Below the pieces are notes generated by a model. The model was not told the origin of the DNA. It worked only from the letters and a program-made list of their open reading frames with translations, and did no database searches. Below are positions 47,201-56,438 of a stretch of 64,000 nucleotides of DNA, in pieces. This DNA comes from Lepas anatifera (lineage: Eukaryota > Arthropoda > Thecostraca > Lepadidae): assembly GCA_034440635.1 (NCBI GenBank), contig JAOTON010001700.1, forward strand, positions 186,001 to 250,000. The letters run 5' to 3'. The stretch's first letter is position 1, and each line of letters starts with the position of its first letter. The position numbers were made by a program, and so were the translations under genes.

Positions 47201-48633
47201 CATTTTTATGTAAATACAATTATTAGATATTTGATTTTAAATCCTGCAAATCCTCTAAAAACATTTTTCATTTGTTACCAAATTTTACAATTTCACAAAA
47301 AGCTCTGTATAGTCACAAATGATAACGGTCCTGAAATTGACCTCAGTGTCGTAGTATAGCAATGCAGCGAGCCTAAAAACCGAGAAAAAAACCACGAAGT
47401 GACCCATCGGTACAAATTTGGAATCCTGTTATAAAACCTGTTTGGTGCCTTTAATGATGTCATATCTCAGTGACCTAGTCCAACCCAACCCAAACCGAAA
47501 GTTCAAAAGATGTACAAGTAGTGTCTATAACCTTTAAGAGTAAAAAATAATTTGTGGAAAACAGTGTGCTGGTTGGTGACAATTCTCACTGAAAGAGTAG
47601 TATGAATATCAGCAACCAACAAGGAACATTTATTCCTGTTCTCTACTGTCATGGGCGTGCAAAGCAGGGACATGTCCCATAACTGGTGATTTAGGGGTTA
47701 CGTCCCCTAAAATTTGGGACTCGTCCTAGATTTTTTCTTTGCATTTTATCCTTATTGCCTGAGTCTACTGACTTAAAGGTGTGTTGGAGAAGCGCACCGT
47801 CGTTAACGTTTCCAAAGAAAGTCATTATGATCCAAATTCGTCTCCTATCCACTCCCTCCCCTTGGTCATTTCCAATCTAGTCCCGTCCTCCCCCCTCCCC
47901 ACCAGTAAAAATTCATGGCGACGCCCTTGTCCACTACTCATGTAGAATAATTCGCCCCATTTCATACTTAGACACTGTGAGACAAGAAAAAAACATTGGC
48001 GTGAACTTTTGATGATAGTTTTCTGAAATTTTATTATATGATTAGGGAAGGAGATGTGAAACACAAATCTCTACACTTTCTTTGCACCATCAACGTTTTT
48101 GTTATCATTACAGCGAAGACGCGAGGACGCGAGGAAAAGAAGGCAATCAGGTTTATGATGCACGTGCACCGGTGCCGATTAGGCTCCCGGTGGTAGTAAA
48201 GCGACAGAGAGGATGCAGCTTCACGCGACAGCGCCCACGAGAGAAAACAGCACCAAACACTGACGAGCACACGCTGTCGCCACAGAGATGGCGCCCGCTC
48301 TTACCTCGGCTTGTAGACTGACTGATGGGCACTCTCCACGGCAATATTATCTTCTGGCTTCACAGAAACCGGTACCAGGCTGCTTTGTCCGGTGTCAAGG
48401 TCGCCTGGGATGTCGAGGCTACTCTCCAACAGACCCGAGCCCTCGCCCAGGCCGAGGATCAGCTCAGTGAGTTCTGCCAATGAAGTAGCCGCGTTGACTC
48501 GCACTGTGGTAGAGGATGGCGCCTCTTTCTGAGGCGAGCTTGTGGACGTGTTGGAGGCCAGGGAGGTAGCCGGTGCTGGCAGGAGCAGACCAAGCAGTGC
48601 GGCTAGCACAACAGCGGCCGACGAGGCGGCCAT
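21621..48633 (-). CDS. Giant secreted Y-x-x-P heptad-repeat protein with C-terminal chitin-binding domain (CPAP1-like), 4-exon gene
   Basis: Join of 48633-48305, 46976-38933, 33869-33757 and 21812-21621 on the minus strand. Every junction is GT-AG and the phases agree (2, 1, 0). The lengths total 8678 nt; with the one base missing near 44463 this is 8679, or 2893 codons including TGA, giving about 2,892 residues. Order: signal peptide (about 1-27), short N-terminal region, basic segment, heptad array 1, basic spacer, heptad array 2, one CBM14/ChtBD2 domain (Cys 2811, 2828, 2834, 2845, 2858, 2866). Cysteine spacing 16-5-10-12-7 matches the cuticular proteins analogous to peritrophins (CPAP). 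One such domain makes it CPAP1-like, though far larger than usual. Expected role: secreted chitin-anchored structural protein of cuticle or another extracellular matrix, with tyrosines open to oxidative crosslinking (inference). No gene symbol can be assigned. As read, the frame is broken inside exon 2. Confidence 0.85.
21830..22470. repeat. 30-bp minisatellite abutting the exon 4 splice acceptor
   Basis: About 640 bp of 30-bp units of the type CACACAACGCACAGCGGTCA, with some units carrying an extra 12 bp (GGTCACACACAG). On the minus strand the unit contains TGTGTGACCG, one step from the real acceptor TGTGTGACAG at 21813. Several frames are open on both strands only because the period is a multiple of three. 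Confidence 0.92.
22686..22842. repeat. Long (TA)n tract with embedded AAGGTGATATA units
   Basis: TA repeats broken by GTGATATATAAG units, in intron 3. Confidence 0.95.
23164..23230. repeat. (TA)n microsatellite
   Basis: TA tract with a short TTTT interruption. Confidence 0.95.
23325..23395. repeat. (ATTC)n/(ATCC)n microsatellite
   Basis: Imperfect ATTC and ATCC tetranucleotides. Confidence 0.85.
24290..24480. repeat. Dispersed repeat related to 57045-57175
   Basis: Shares the pattern GGGCGTTTAC ... GACCTCTAACCCCGGAGCAC GCGC with the segment near 57.1 kb. Family unknown. Confidence 0.45.
25883..26726. mobile_element. TTAA-flanked non-autonomous element, copy B (intron 3)
   Basis: The terminal inverted repeats are perfect over about 20 bp: TTAACACGCGCATTGACGGG at the left and its exact complement at the right, with TTAA at both ends. 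The interior has many AGGTCA half-site words. No coding capacity. Confidence 0.82.
27587..27769 (-). mobile_element. tRNA-derived SINE with perfect 13-bp target duplications
   Basis: A 183-bp body flanked by identical TTATACATTAGCT at 27574-27586 and 27770-27782. Minus-strand head: GATAAGGTGGCTTAGTGG (A box) and CCCGGGTTCAAGTCCCGG (B box). The 3' part ends CGTCGTTAAACCCCAACA and a short ATT tail, recalling the conserved 3' domain of several marine-invertebrate SINEs. The intact duplications indicate recent insertion. It is a different family from the 36.7-kb SINE and lies in intron 3. Confidence 0.85.
28476..29060. promoter_or_regulatory. CpG-rich block inside intron 3
   Basis: Very GC- and CpG-rich against AT-rich flanks, with many GCGGCGGC-type runs and a GCAGATGGCGCAC word near 28908. 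Several frames are open on both strands, as expected from GC content alone, and encode Arg/Ala-rich strings without recognisable domains. It may be an internal or alternative promoter, or an unmethylated island. No TATA or clear initiator. Confidence 0.35.
31750..32770. mobile_element. TTAA-flanked non-autonomous element, copy C (intron 3)
   Basis: Begins TTAACCCTCGCCCCACGGGG and ends with GGCGCGGGTTAA. Closely related along its whole length to the copies at 49463 and 51346 and in the same orientation. A sub-terminal palindrome around ATCGAT is present at both ends. It carries AAGGTGGCGCC near the right end and many AGGTCA words. Confidence 0.82.
33007..33110. mobile_element. Short palindromic element, about 104 bp
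   Basis: Exact 12-bp inverted repeats GGTATGATTATC and GATAATCATACC bound a short interior. It could be a miniature transposon or a foldback; no target duplication was identified. Confidence 0.4.
33635..33730. repeat. 16-bp tandem repeat, six copies, beside the exon 3 donor
   Basis: Six units of TCTGAGACCCTGGTCA with one or two changes each. The array ends 26 bp from the intron 3 donor. Confidence 0.93.
33757..33869 (-). CDS. Exon 3: first half of CBM14/ChtBD2 chitin-binding domain
   Basis: A 113-nt exon with acceptor CGCCAG|GC at 33870 and donor CAG|GTTAGT at 33756. It completes the phase-1 Gly codon left by exon 2 and ends in phase 0. It encodes TTGLDYPNLTQVPLTRFTC, then KRQYRTGGYYADVETGCQ. 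The aromatic-rich GGYYAD element and the first two conserved cysteines are the N-terminal half of a peritrophin-A domain; the DYP..L..VP..F.C lead-in is typical of CPAP1 proteins. A second in-frame acceptor (CACAG) lies nine bases downstream, so an alternative three-residue difference is possible. The exon is far too short to be found by length alone. Confidence 0.85.
34066..35263. mobile_element. TTAA-flanked non-autonomous element, copy D (intron 2)
   Basis: Begins TTAACCTTCGCCCGGGTGGG and ends CGGGGCAAGGATTAA; the ends are more diverged than in C, F and G. Interior AGGTCA/TGACCT clusters are dense, for example ATATCAGGTCAGGTCACC near 34216. No reading frame of note. Confidence 0.72.
35371..36598. 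mobile_element. TTAA-flanked non-autonomous element, copy E, distinct subfamily (intron 2)
   Basis: The left end TTAACCCTATTTCCGGCAGG and the right end (complement TTAACCCTATTTCCGTCAGG) form a 20-bp inverted repeat with one mismatch. The interior lacks the AGGTCA clusters of the other copies. It contains a nested segment bounded by CAGGGGCGG and its complement (35704-36142). Confidence 0.78.
35704..36142. mobile_element. Possible nested hAT-like element inside copy E
   Basis: Starts CAGGGGCGGTTACAGCAG and ends CTGCATCCGCCCCTG, an imperfect terminal inverted repeat. I did not find an 8-bp target duplication, so the boundaries are uncertain. Confidence 0.4.
36729..36954 (-). mobile_element. 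tRNA-derived SINE with LINE-like 3' tail
   Basis: On the minus strand the head carries an A box (TGGCCTAGTGG) and a B box (GGTTCAAGCCC) in a T-arm-like hairpin. The body ends in CCTGTAATTGG ... CTGTTGGGCGTGG and an A-rich tail of AATAAAA-type blocks. A 20-bp stretch at the head (cactaggccaccccggcccc and a one-base variant) is duplicated. No clear target duplication was found. It lies in intron 2. Confidence 0.75.
38933..46976 (-). CDS. Exon 2: about 2,680-codon Tyr/Pro heptad-repeat exon, with one frameshift
   Basis: The acceptor is CCCCTGTCAG|G at 46977. The exon starts DATTHADISPADIYEATVI, runs through PPPGYILPTP and an Arg/Lys cluster near residue 210, then enters heptad array 1 (units such as YKAPSKT and YDLPEKD). 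A non-repeat basic spacer (about residues 1015-1230) follows, containing FINLDYKDPVRNDFGFGDR and GYSVSFKLDSG. Array 2 is more varied: YKAPEQS, YRAPDQS, a pure YSAPEEQ/YSAPEEH block, and longer units with YELPDKEYYKPP. The end is Gly/Tyr-rich (YSAPPAGYTPPP). The donor is CAG|GTCAGT at 38932, phase 1. Tyr-to-Tyr spacing is seven almost throughout. No stops occur over about 8 kb apart from the TAG created by a missing base near 44463. If that base is truly absent, translation ends after about 947 residues. Confidence 0.85.
41050..41343 (-). repeat. Coding tandem array 2: thirteen near-identical APEE heptads (YSAPEEQ/YSAPEEH)
   Basis: Thirteen consecutive heptads alternate Gln and His at position 7, so the DNA repeats with a 42-bp period. 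The units are almost base-for-base identical. The block is acidic (Glu-Glu) with regular His, unlike the Lys-rich array 1. The high identity implies recent expansion and probable copy-number variation. Confidence 0.92.
44237..44905 (-). repeat. Coding tandem array 1: 42-bp (14-residue) KAPSKTYDLPEKDY dimers
   Basis: Nearly identical 42-bp units, each encoding two heptads (Y-K-A-P-S-K-T and Y-D-L-P-E-K/T-D, or the N-L-P-S-K variant). The array is Lys-rich. The DNA-level similarity between units (clustered synonymous identity such as GACCTTCCGGAG) points to recent unequal exchange or gene conversion. One unit near 44463 has lost a base. More diverged units continue to about 46250. Confidence 0.9.
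46977..48304 (-). other. Intron 1 of the heptad/CBM14 gene
   Basis: A 1,328-bp phase-2 intron with GTAAGAG donor and CCCCTGTCAG acceptor. I see no gene, SINE or TTAA element in it. An AGATGGCGCC word, matching the core of the arthropod CTCF motif, lies about 10 bp inside the donor (near 48286-48295). Confidence 0.8.
48305..48633 (-). CDS. Exon 1: signal peptide and N-terminal region
   Basis: The ATG at 48633-48631 has G at -3 and G at +4. It opens a 109-codon stretch beginning MAASSAAVVLAALLGLLLPA, a classical signal peptide with a likely cleavage near ATS-LA. The mature N-terminus is Ser/Thr-rich, then acidic, and ends in SVYKP. The donor is AG|GTAAGAG with the intron starting at 48304. It splits an Arg codon (phase 2), which exon 2 completes exactly. 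Reading past the donor meets a stop at once, so splicing is required. A CAG preceded by pyrimidines near 48760 could be the acceptor of a 5' UTR exon, but this is weak. No convincing TATA box was seen. Confidence 0.85.
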
Positions 48634-49462
48634 TGCCGCGCGGGCTCGTCGGGGCGCCTCTCTATAGCTTGAAGTCCGATGGTGCCCCAGGTGATGATGT
48701 ACCGGTGTTGAACACCCTGCCTCTTCCCGCTGTTCTGCTGCTCCACCTGCTGACTATTTCTTTGGCTGAAAAATACGAGCTGGTTAGAATCATCTAAGAA
48801 AGGGCGATGAAGCTCAAAAAATAGTGATCGAAATTGATTTGGTGTCGTTAAATCTCAGGTAGAATCGGTGTGCTACCTTAAAAGGCGTGACAATAGGACA
48901 CCTGAGAACATAATTGTCCTAATTGCTTATTTTAGGATGTCGTTGCGCAGCATTTTATTACCACGGCAGCACATTTCAATAAAGATAACACGGTCTCATC
49001 AGCTCTCCCTTGCGTTTTCCCGTCTAACCCTCCCGCTCTTGCACCTCATCGGCTACCAGAGAATAATGGCTAGACACGTGCAATCATTCTGTCGATTCGA
49101 TCCGAAGTGTTTCCACCGTCCGTCGCTGGCTTTCCCAATTTCATTTCACTTGTTCGTCATGGAAGATATGACGTGACGACTGCTGAGTGCTGGATTTGTC
49201 ATAGCCCAGCTCAGAGGCGCAGCTGGAGCTCTAGCATGGGGACATTACACCCTCCAGGAACACCACGGGAAATGTGTCGTTCTTTGGAAATGCGACTCGG
49301 CGAGAAACAGTCGATTTCGGTTTATGCACGTTTTGGGACGTGTATGTCAGAGTTATTAGATAAGCAAAGCTCTGTGGTGTGGTACCTACCGGTCTTGGAC
49401 GCGTCCATCATAGGCGGATCTAGGATTTTTATCGCGGGGGCACTTTGGCCAGGGGACGCCGT

Positions 49463-50480
49463 TTAACCCTCGCCCCACCGGGGGCCATCGATGGCCCCTA
49501 AGGTTTTTCGAGATAGCAGAAAAACGACGAGGCGCAGCACCGCGGTTGAGGGCTCTACCTCTCCTGCATCATTTTCCCATCATCCTGAAATTTTTACCCC
49601 AGGTCACCCAAGGTCAGGTCACCAGACGAGGTCAACCAAGGTCACCTCACTTCGCCTTTAGAGCTCTGTAAGAGCTACATTTCAAAATCGATCGATTTGA
49701 AACTTCCTACACTTCATGACCCTCCAGGGTCTCAAGGTGTATATCCGGGATTTTTCGATTTCGTGCCCTGAGGTCAGGTCACGAGGCGAACTCTCCCGTT
49801 GGAAAGCATGGGGAAAAGCTATTTCATGATATAAAAGCCACAAAAATGATTGCAAATACTCAGACTGCTCAGAACAACGTTTTTGGACACCCTTTCACGG
49901 ATCCCAGGGGTCATATTTGCTCTTTGACTTTTCCAAGGTCATCCAGGTCCCAGAGGTCAAAAACAGTATTTTGACAATAACTTTTGACCTAATTGAGCTA
50001 GAGCGGTGAAACAAACACCATTGTGTTTGTCTTGTCACTGGCTTTCATTTGATATACGGCAAGGTCACTTTTTGACCTTTCGTGACCTCAGGTCATATTA
50101 GGTCACGAGGTGACCTCTGGCGGTCAAACCACTGGCGGGAGGGTCTTTACGTTCCACATAGCGGAAAAGTACTGGCAATTTCCTATCAAATGTACTTTAC
50201 CAGGTCTCAATAGCTCTAATGACATAAGAGTTATGCCCATTTTGCTTAATCATTGCATATTTGAGTGAAAATAGCCGATCTTGACCTAATTTGACCTCTG
50301 GAGGTCAAACCATTGACCTGAGCACTAAAACATGCGAAGTAATTTCTTACTGAATTCACGCGAGCTTTCTATTGCACTTTGCAGATTTGCGCTAACGCCC
50401 ATATTTTCGGAGTTAGAGGGGGCCATCGATGGCCCCCGGTGGGGCGAAGGTGGCGCCAACCCCGGTGGGGCGCGGGTTAA
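49463..50480. mobile_element. TTAA-flanked non-autonomous element, copy F (upstream of exon 1)
   Basis: Begins TTAACCCTCGCCCCACCGGG and ends CCGGTGGGGCGCGGGTTAA, inverted repeats of about 21 bp with one mismatch. An ATCGAT-centred palindrome follows at both ends. It holds many AGGTCA words and an AAGGTGGCGCC near the right end. It lies about 0.8 kb upstream of the signal-peptide exon. Confidence 0.88.
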
Positions 50481-51345
50481 GTTTGGAGCGGGTGCAATTC
50501 AGGCAAGGGACCAATACAACTATTTGCAATCGCTGTTTATCATACAAACACTATTTGGGCCAGGCACCCCAGTATGCCAATACTTGCATGTCGAGGGGAG
50601 TGGGGGGGGCTGTAAGCGACGTTTAAAGGGGACACCGAGAGCGTTGTGGGGGGGGCGGCAGCTGGGTTTATCGAGGGGGAGGGCATTTGGTCTCTTACCG
50701 CCCTCGGTCCGTCCATTGCGTTGATTAGTAATGGCATATAGTGCTCCAGCCAAGTCGTTTCAAAATCAAGGAATTCATCACTTCAATAGTTATTAATCGT
50801 TTCAGTCCCCTGAACTGGCTCCCTGCTGACTACCCAGAGATCTTGGATTCAAATATCCTACTTGATACCCACAAATCGCCCGGGAACACACGATTCTAAC
50901 ATATTTCTGTTTTTTCTGAACCATATGAAAGGGAAACATTTTTTTAATTGTCTTTTTTCCCTTATGGTGTTATTGCGGAACCGACTTCAAATTGAGCCAA
51001 GGATAAGAAAGAAAGATATATCAGAGTTGTAGCTCTATGTGCCTTCTCAGCACCAGCTGAGTCCGTATCTGATGTTAAAACGCAATTAAGCAATCATGTG
51101 ACGAATACGTTCTTACTTCCTCAATCACAAATGGCTGAATATAAAGGGTAAAACAAGGATTTTCCTCCGTTTCAATCTTTATCTCAAGTGTCGATTTGAG
51201 TAACTTTGAAGATGATATACTAGGGATATAGAACCGATCTATTTAGCTCCCTTCCAATTATTTGACGTCAAACCGGTCCAAATAGAGCGCTGAGGTCTTT
51301 GAAATAAGCACTAACGGCTCCACTACTACTTTAATAATGCTCCAG
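50481..51345. other. Spacer between TTAA copies F and G
   Basis: 865 bp with no supported gene. Confidence 0.6.
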
Positions 51346-52374
51346 TTAACCCTCGCCCCACCGGGGGCCATCGATGCCCCCCTAAGGTTTTTCCGGGATA
51401 GCAGAAAAACGACGAGGCGCAGCACCGCGGTTGAGGGCTCTACCTCTCACTGCATCATTTTCCCATCATCCCTGAAATTTTTACCCCGGGTCACCCAAGG
51501 TCAGGTCACCAGACGAGGTCAACCAAGGTCACCTCACTTCACCTTTAGAGCTCTGTAAGAGCTACATTTCAAAGTCGATCGATTTGAAACTTCCTACACT
51601 TCATGACCCCTCCAGGGTCTACAAGGTGTATATCCGGGATTTTTATTTCTTGCCCTGAGGTCAGGTCACGAGGCGACCTCTCCCATTGGAAAAGCATGGG
51701 GAAAACCTGTTTCATAATATAAAAGCCACAAAAATGATTGCAAATACTCAGACTGCTCAGAACAGCGTTTTTGGACACCCTTTCACGGATCCCAGGGGTC
51801 ATATTTACCCTTTGACTTTTCCAAGGTCATCCAAGGTCACCAGAGGTTAAACACAGTATTTTGACAATAACTTTTGACCTAATTAAACTAGAGCGGTGAA
51901 ACAAACACCATCGTGTTTGTCTTGTCACTGGCTTTCATTTGATATACGGCAAGGCAACTTTGTAACCTTTCGTGACCTCAGGTCATATTAGGTCACGAGG
52001 TGACCTCTGGAGTTCAAACCACTGGTGGGAGGTCTTTACGTTCCACATAGCGGGAAAAGTAATGGCAATTTGCTATCAAATTAACTTTACCAGGCCTCAA
52101 CATCTCTAATGACATAAGAGTTATGACCAGTTTGCTTAATCATTGCATATTTGAGTGAAAATAGCCGATCTTGACCTAATTTGACCTCTGGAGATCAAAC
52201 CATTGACCTGAGCACTAAAACATGCAAATTAATTTCTTACTGAATTCACGCGAGCTTTCTATTGCACTTTGCAGATTTGCGCTAACGCCCATATTTTCGG
52301 AGTTAGAAGGGGGCCATCGATGGCCCCCCGGTGGGGCGAAGGTGGCGCCGGACCCCCGGTGGGGCGCGGGTTAA
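51346..52374. mobile_element. TTAA-flanked non-autonomous element, copy G
   Basis: Same subfamily and orientation as copy F, which ends 865 bp away, and nearly identical over its length. Ends TTAACCCTCGCCCCACCGGG and CGGTGGGGCGCGGGTTAA. Confidence 0.88.
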
Positions 52375-52559
52375 GAAAAGCGAAAGAAGTATTTCCCCAC
52401 AAGGGGGAACTATTAGAATTCCGGAAGCGTATTTGAAAGATCCATACTTAATCAGACTAGGGATCTCCTCGGACTTGTTCCTACTGGAAATACGAGACGA
52501 GTCAGAGACAGGATAAAAGCAAGTCCCATACGTGGACCGACAGCTATCCGAGCTATCAC

Positions 52560-53220
52560 GTCGTAGAAAATGAGCGATTGTCAACATAATGGCCGGATTG
52601 GTGCGCCGTAAACGTCGCGCAATCCTCCCGTCGCAGTCAACCGACAGCTCAGAAACGGCCGACTATTGTTTACCGTCGGCGAGTGGACAGGTTGATGTCG
52701 GGGCCCGGCGCAGAGCGAACGGAGTTCCAGTACACCATCACCGGCTCAAGTTCGCAATACGGTTACAGTCTTAGATGGGGTCTCCGGTCTCCTGGATTTT
52801 CCTGTCAATAACGCTCAGTGTCCACACTGGCGGGACTGGGACTTCATCGGCGCACCCTTGCCTTCAGCGTTCGTCAAACTCAGCTGGTGCGGGCTGATCG
52901 TCCCTGCAGCAAACATTTACCACACCATCGTCATTAACTCGGCCGCCTCCATCCGTTCCCGTTGCGGCAGCTTCCTCTTCTCCGTTGACCATGCTGCGGT
53001 TTCACCACGCTCGAGATGACATTTGTGGCGCACGCGCCCCTGTCGCTGCCATTACCGGCGCGTCGTCACAAAGGCGGCGACATCTGGCGCTCTGGCGACA
53101 GAGGTGGCGCGGCTGCGGGAGAGGTGCGCCGGTACGGATCAGCGCCAGGTCATTGTCACGGCTCCGATCATAGTATCCCATTAGCAGAAGCTCACAGCCG
53201 TTGATGATGAGCCGAAGAAG
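52560..53220. promoter_or_regulatory. CpG-rich block upstream of the heptad gene
   Basis: CpG-rich segment with GACAGAGGTGGCGCGGC near 53100 and similar GGCGC words. No supported exon. It could be a promoter for an unseen gene or an upstream regulatory region. Confidence 0.3.
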
Positions 53221-55377
53221 ATCGGCGACGAAGTCTTTTCATCGGCGGCGCTTGATCGATTTTGCGCTTTCTATCGATTTATTAGGATTTTCATCACTTC
53301 GGCAGTGACGAATTGCAGGGGTTTCTTTTGAGCTACCGAACGATAACCTTAAAACTTGGGAGGCCAGGCGTGCCAGATATCAGAAAAGTGTGCAAGCGTT
53401 TAAGCTTCCCTGCAGGTCTTGTCTCACATTTATCACGAGCTCCAGGCTACTATCTGTTTTTTCTCTAACTCTGTCATAATCATTATTGATCTGACCCGGG
53501 GTTGCGTCCGGTTTTAGCATAGGCCAAAATGGCAACCGCAATCTGGCATTCGGCACGGCGATGACGTGCAATCGCCTGAAATGTTAGCAACGCATTGCCG
53601 TTGTATGGAGAAGACGGGGCTCGCAGATAGTTTGGTGTTGGGCAATAATACTGTTTTGTGAACGTAGGGTATGAATCCTGGGTCTGCCCTGCCAGATGCA
53701 TGTTGAAACCGTACAAGATCCCACGATCCGTAGCCGATTTTCACCAATGAATGGGCGGCTCCACCTCGAGAGCAATCGCTGACGTCCAAACGTAAAGTCT
53801 CTAAAAGGAGGTTGCCATTTTTGGAGCGGAGCGTTTTCCTTCATTTAAAGGCCTTGATCTGACCGCGAACATTTAGGATTTAGCTAGTATGACACATTTT
53901 GCTATAAGGATTTGTAAATCGAAATTGCTCTAAGAAGTTAACGTCTCGAGACTCGACCTTTGAGTGTTTTTTTCTTACTCAGTTTGACTGAAGTAGTCGC
54001 TGAGGTCATGTTGAACTCACCGCCAGAGTTCACTAGCCAGCCACTCGACGGGAAGGCAACAACTCAACAGTAATTTATAAATTTGAAGCCTGTGGTCTTC
54101 ACTTTGACTCTAAGCACCCTTCCCGTGGAGAATGATAGTTCTGAGCATTCTCAGTGAAGCATTCCCTACGCGTGCCAACTTGCTGGTCAGCTCGGCTGGT
54201 AGACCAGCCGGCCGCAGTATGAGGGGCACTGGATCCCAAAAGGATTAAATCCACCTTTTTCGTCATCATTACTACGCTGTATTTTGGGCAGTGTTTATAA
54301 CGGAGACACTATTATGCATAACTGAATGATGTCAACGAAGTCACATTGTGGGTCGGAAATACAAATGATTGCCTCATTTTTCTCTTTGGCGCGGGAGGTG
54401 TTTCTGATTTTTTTATGTTTTTGATGTACCATTCCTCGCATTGTGTGTGAATGGCGACCGTTTTCGGTATTGGATATTTGCTGGGCGGTAGGTCTAAGCT
54501 TTTTTCCTCCCTGGTTCATGTAGATAAGAAAGAACGTGGGAACCAGGAGACCCCGTGGGTAATTGCCTCCCCCATTCTCGCCAAGTGCTGATCTAAGTTC
54601 ATTGTCTACGGCTGAGCAGTCTCGCCTACCCACCAAATTCAGTACCTGAATCCACCCATTTATTCTCAAAACCAGCATGTTTTTTTCAAGACTTTGTCTG
54701 TTTTGTTTTCCTAAATGACTGAGGCTGCATACGCCCTTGTGTTTATTCCCGCGTCAGAAGTATGTTTTGGGGGTTTTACCAAGATGATGCCGTATGACTT
54801 TAGCAGTTGGTTCCACGTTAACACGGTACCGCCTGGGCTCTTTTCGTACGCAACTTTGTCTGGGTGGGGTGGGAGGTGGTTCTATCGGTATCCCCCCTTC
54901 GATCTCAGGAACCGGAAGTGATATGGAAAAATTTAAAGGGCACTAAAAGCACCTAACCGTCTTCTACTTTGCAGCCGATTTTGAGCCATCTCCTTTGACC
55001 CGTGACGTCACAGTCGGCCAAAATGGGTCACATTTTGACCCATTTAGAAAACCACACATAATATCAGGAACCATTAGATATAGAACAAAACAGAAGACAT
55101 CAATGTGTTCGTCTGAACTACAATCGCTCACTCGCTTAATCTCGACCACAAAATGTGGTTTCCAGATTTCTTCACTTATGGTGTCCAGATTAAACTAGGG
55201 CTAATACATGATTTTCGATCTGAAGACCGGCGATGAAGCCACCAGTCCACCCGGCCACCTTATACCGGGCTTATCCGGATTCGCACCTTGTATGAAACAG
55301 CACAGTCAAAACACATGCCTCCAATTGTAACGCGGCTGCTCCATGCCGTTTTTCTTTTGTAGACTTGCGTGCGAGTC
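53221..55377. other. Intergenic DNA, nothing supported apart from a possible SINE fragment
   Basis: Only short frames in several phases; no splice-consistent exon identified. Confidence 0.5.
55200..55300 (-). mobile_element. Possible diverged SINE fragment
   Basis: The minus strand reads GGTGGACTGGTGGCTTCATC with a nearby GGTGCGAATCCGGAT, loosely resembling A and B boxes of the SINE heads seen elsewhere in the window. No tail or target duplication was found. Confidence 0.3.
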
Positions 55378-56397
55378 TTAGAACACGCGCCCCACTTGGG
55401 GGCAAAATTCGCCCCTCCTCCTGGTTTTCCCCAGATAACGGAAAAACGAAGAGACGCAGAACAACGAAGCTTACGGTAGATTATCCCTAATTAATTTTAC
55501 GTATCTGATCAAGCTTTTTAGGTCAGGTCATGTCAAGGTCAAGGAGCTATCCAAGGTCAAGCGACCCGACCTCAAAGCCTAAAATCACGAGTTTGAAGGA
55601 ACATTAGCCAACCGATCTGTTTGAAACTTTCACAAAATGATGAGATTATTAGGGTATACAAATCTGTTATCTCAAAGTTTTGATATTGTTGACCTAATGT
55701 GGGGTCAATTTTTGGTCACCCCAGTATAAGCCTATGGGGAAAAATAGGAAGGGCTCGTTTTCAGTACTTACTGGATAGATAAAGTTGAAAATCCTCAAAC
55801 CGTGTATTCTTACCACGATCTTGACCATAAAGTTACGTTTTTGACCATTTGACCTCTCAAAGATCATGCCAAGTCACAGGAGCATACAGTGATTGTTTTG
55901 CCAATAAATTCTCTCTAAATTGAGATAAAGCTCCTATTTTGCTTGCATTGTGCTAATGTTATCACGGTGAATCGATTGATATGCGACATGACAATACCAG
56001 GTCACCATGTGACACTGACCTAGGTCGAGGTCAGGGCATTTTCACAATTTGACCTAGCAAGGTTATATTATATATCATTCGATTCGCCATGATAAGAGGA
56101 ATCCAATGATATATGAATATTTGCTCTAGCTCTGCTGATTAAAAATCCAGAGGGGAACGTACACTGCCCTGTTGTAAGCTTATGGAACCTTCTTTGACCT
56201 GTGCTGACCTCAATATTGACCTGATATAAAAATACTTCGTATAATTTTTCTTCCTCTCGTCAAGAGCTTTCGAATGCCGTCCGAAATTTTCCTTTAGCTT
56301 TCCTGGGAAATGAGATACTGAGATACGGAGGGGGGGCGAAATACGCCCTCCTCAGCGGAGCGCGTCATGCCAGGGACCCCAGCTGGGCGTGCGTGAA
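55378..56397. mobile_element. TTAA-type non-autonomous element, copy H, degenerate ends
   Basis: Aligns with copy A (15.7 kb) in reverse orientation: AACACGCGCCCC at the left and GTCATGCCAGGGACCCCAGC at the right match the complement of A. The outer TTAA sites have decayed, so the boundaries are approximate. Confidence 0.65.
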
Positions 56398-56438
56398 GTC
56401 TCTGCATACGAGTCTCTCTCCCTGCTGAGACACTCGTA

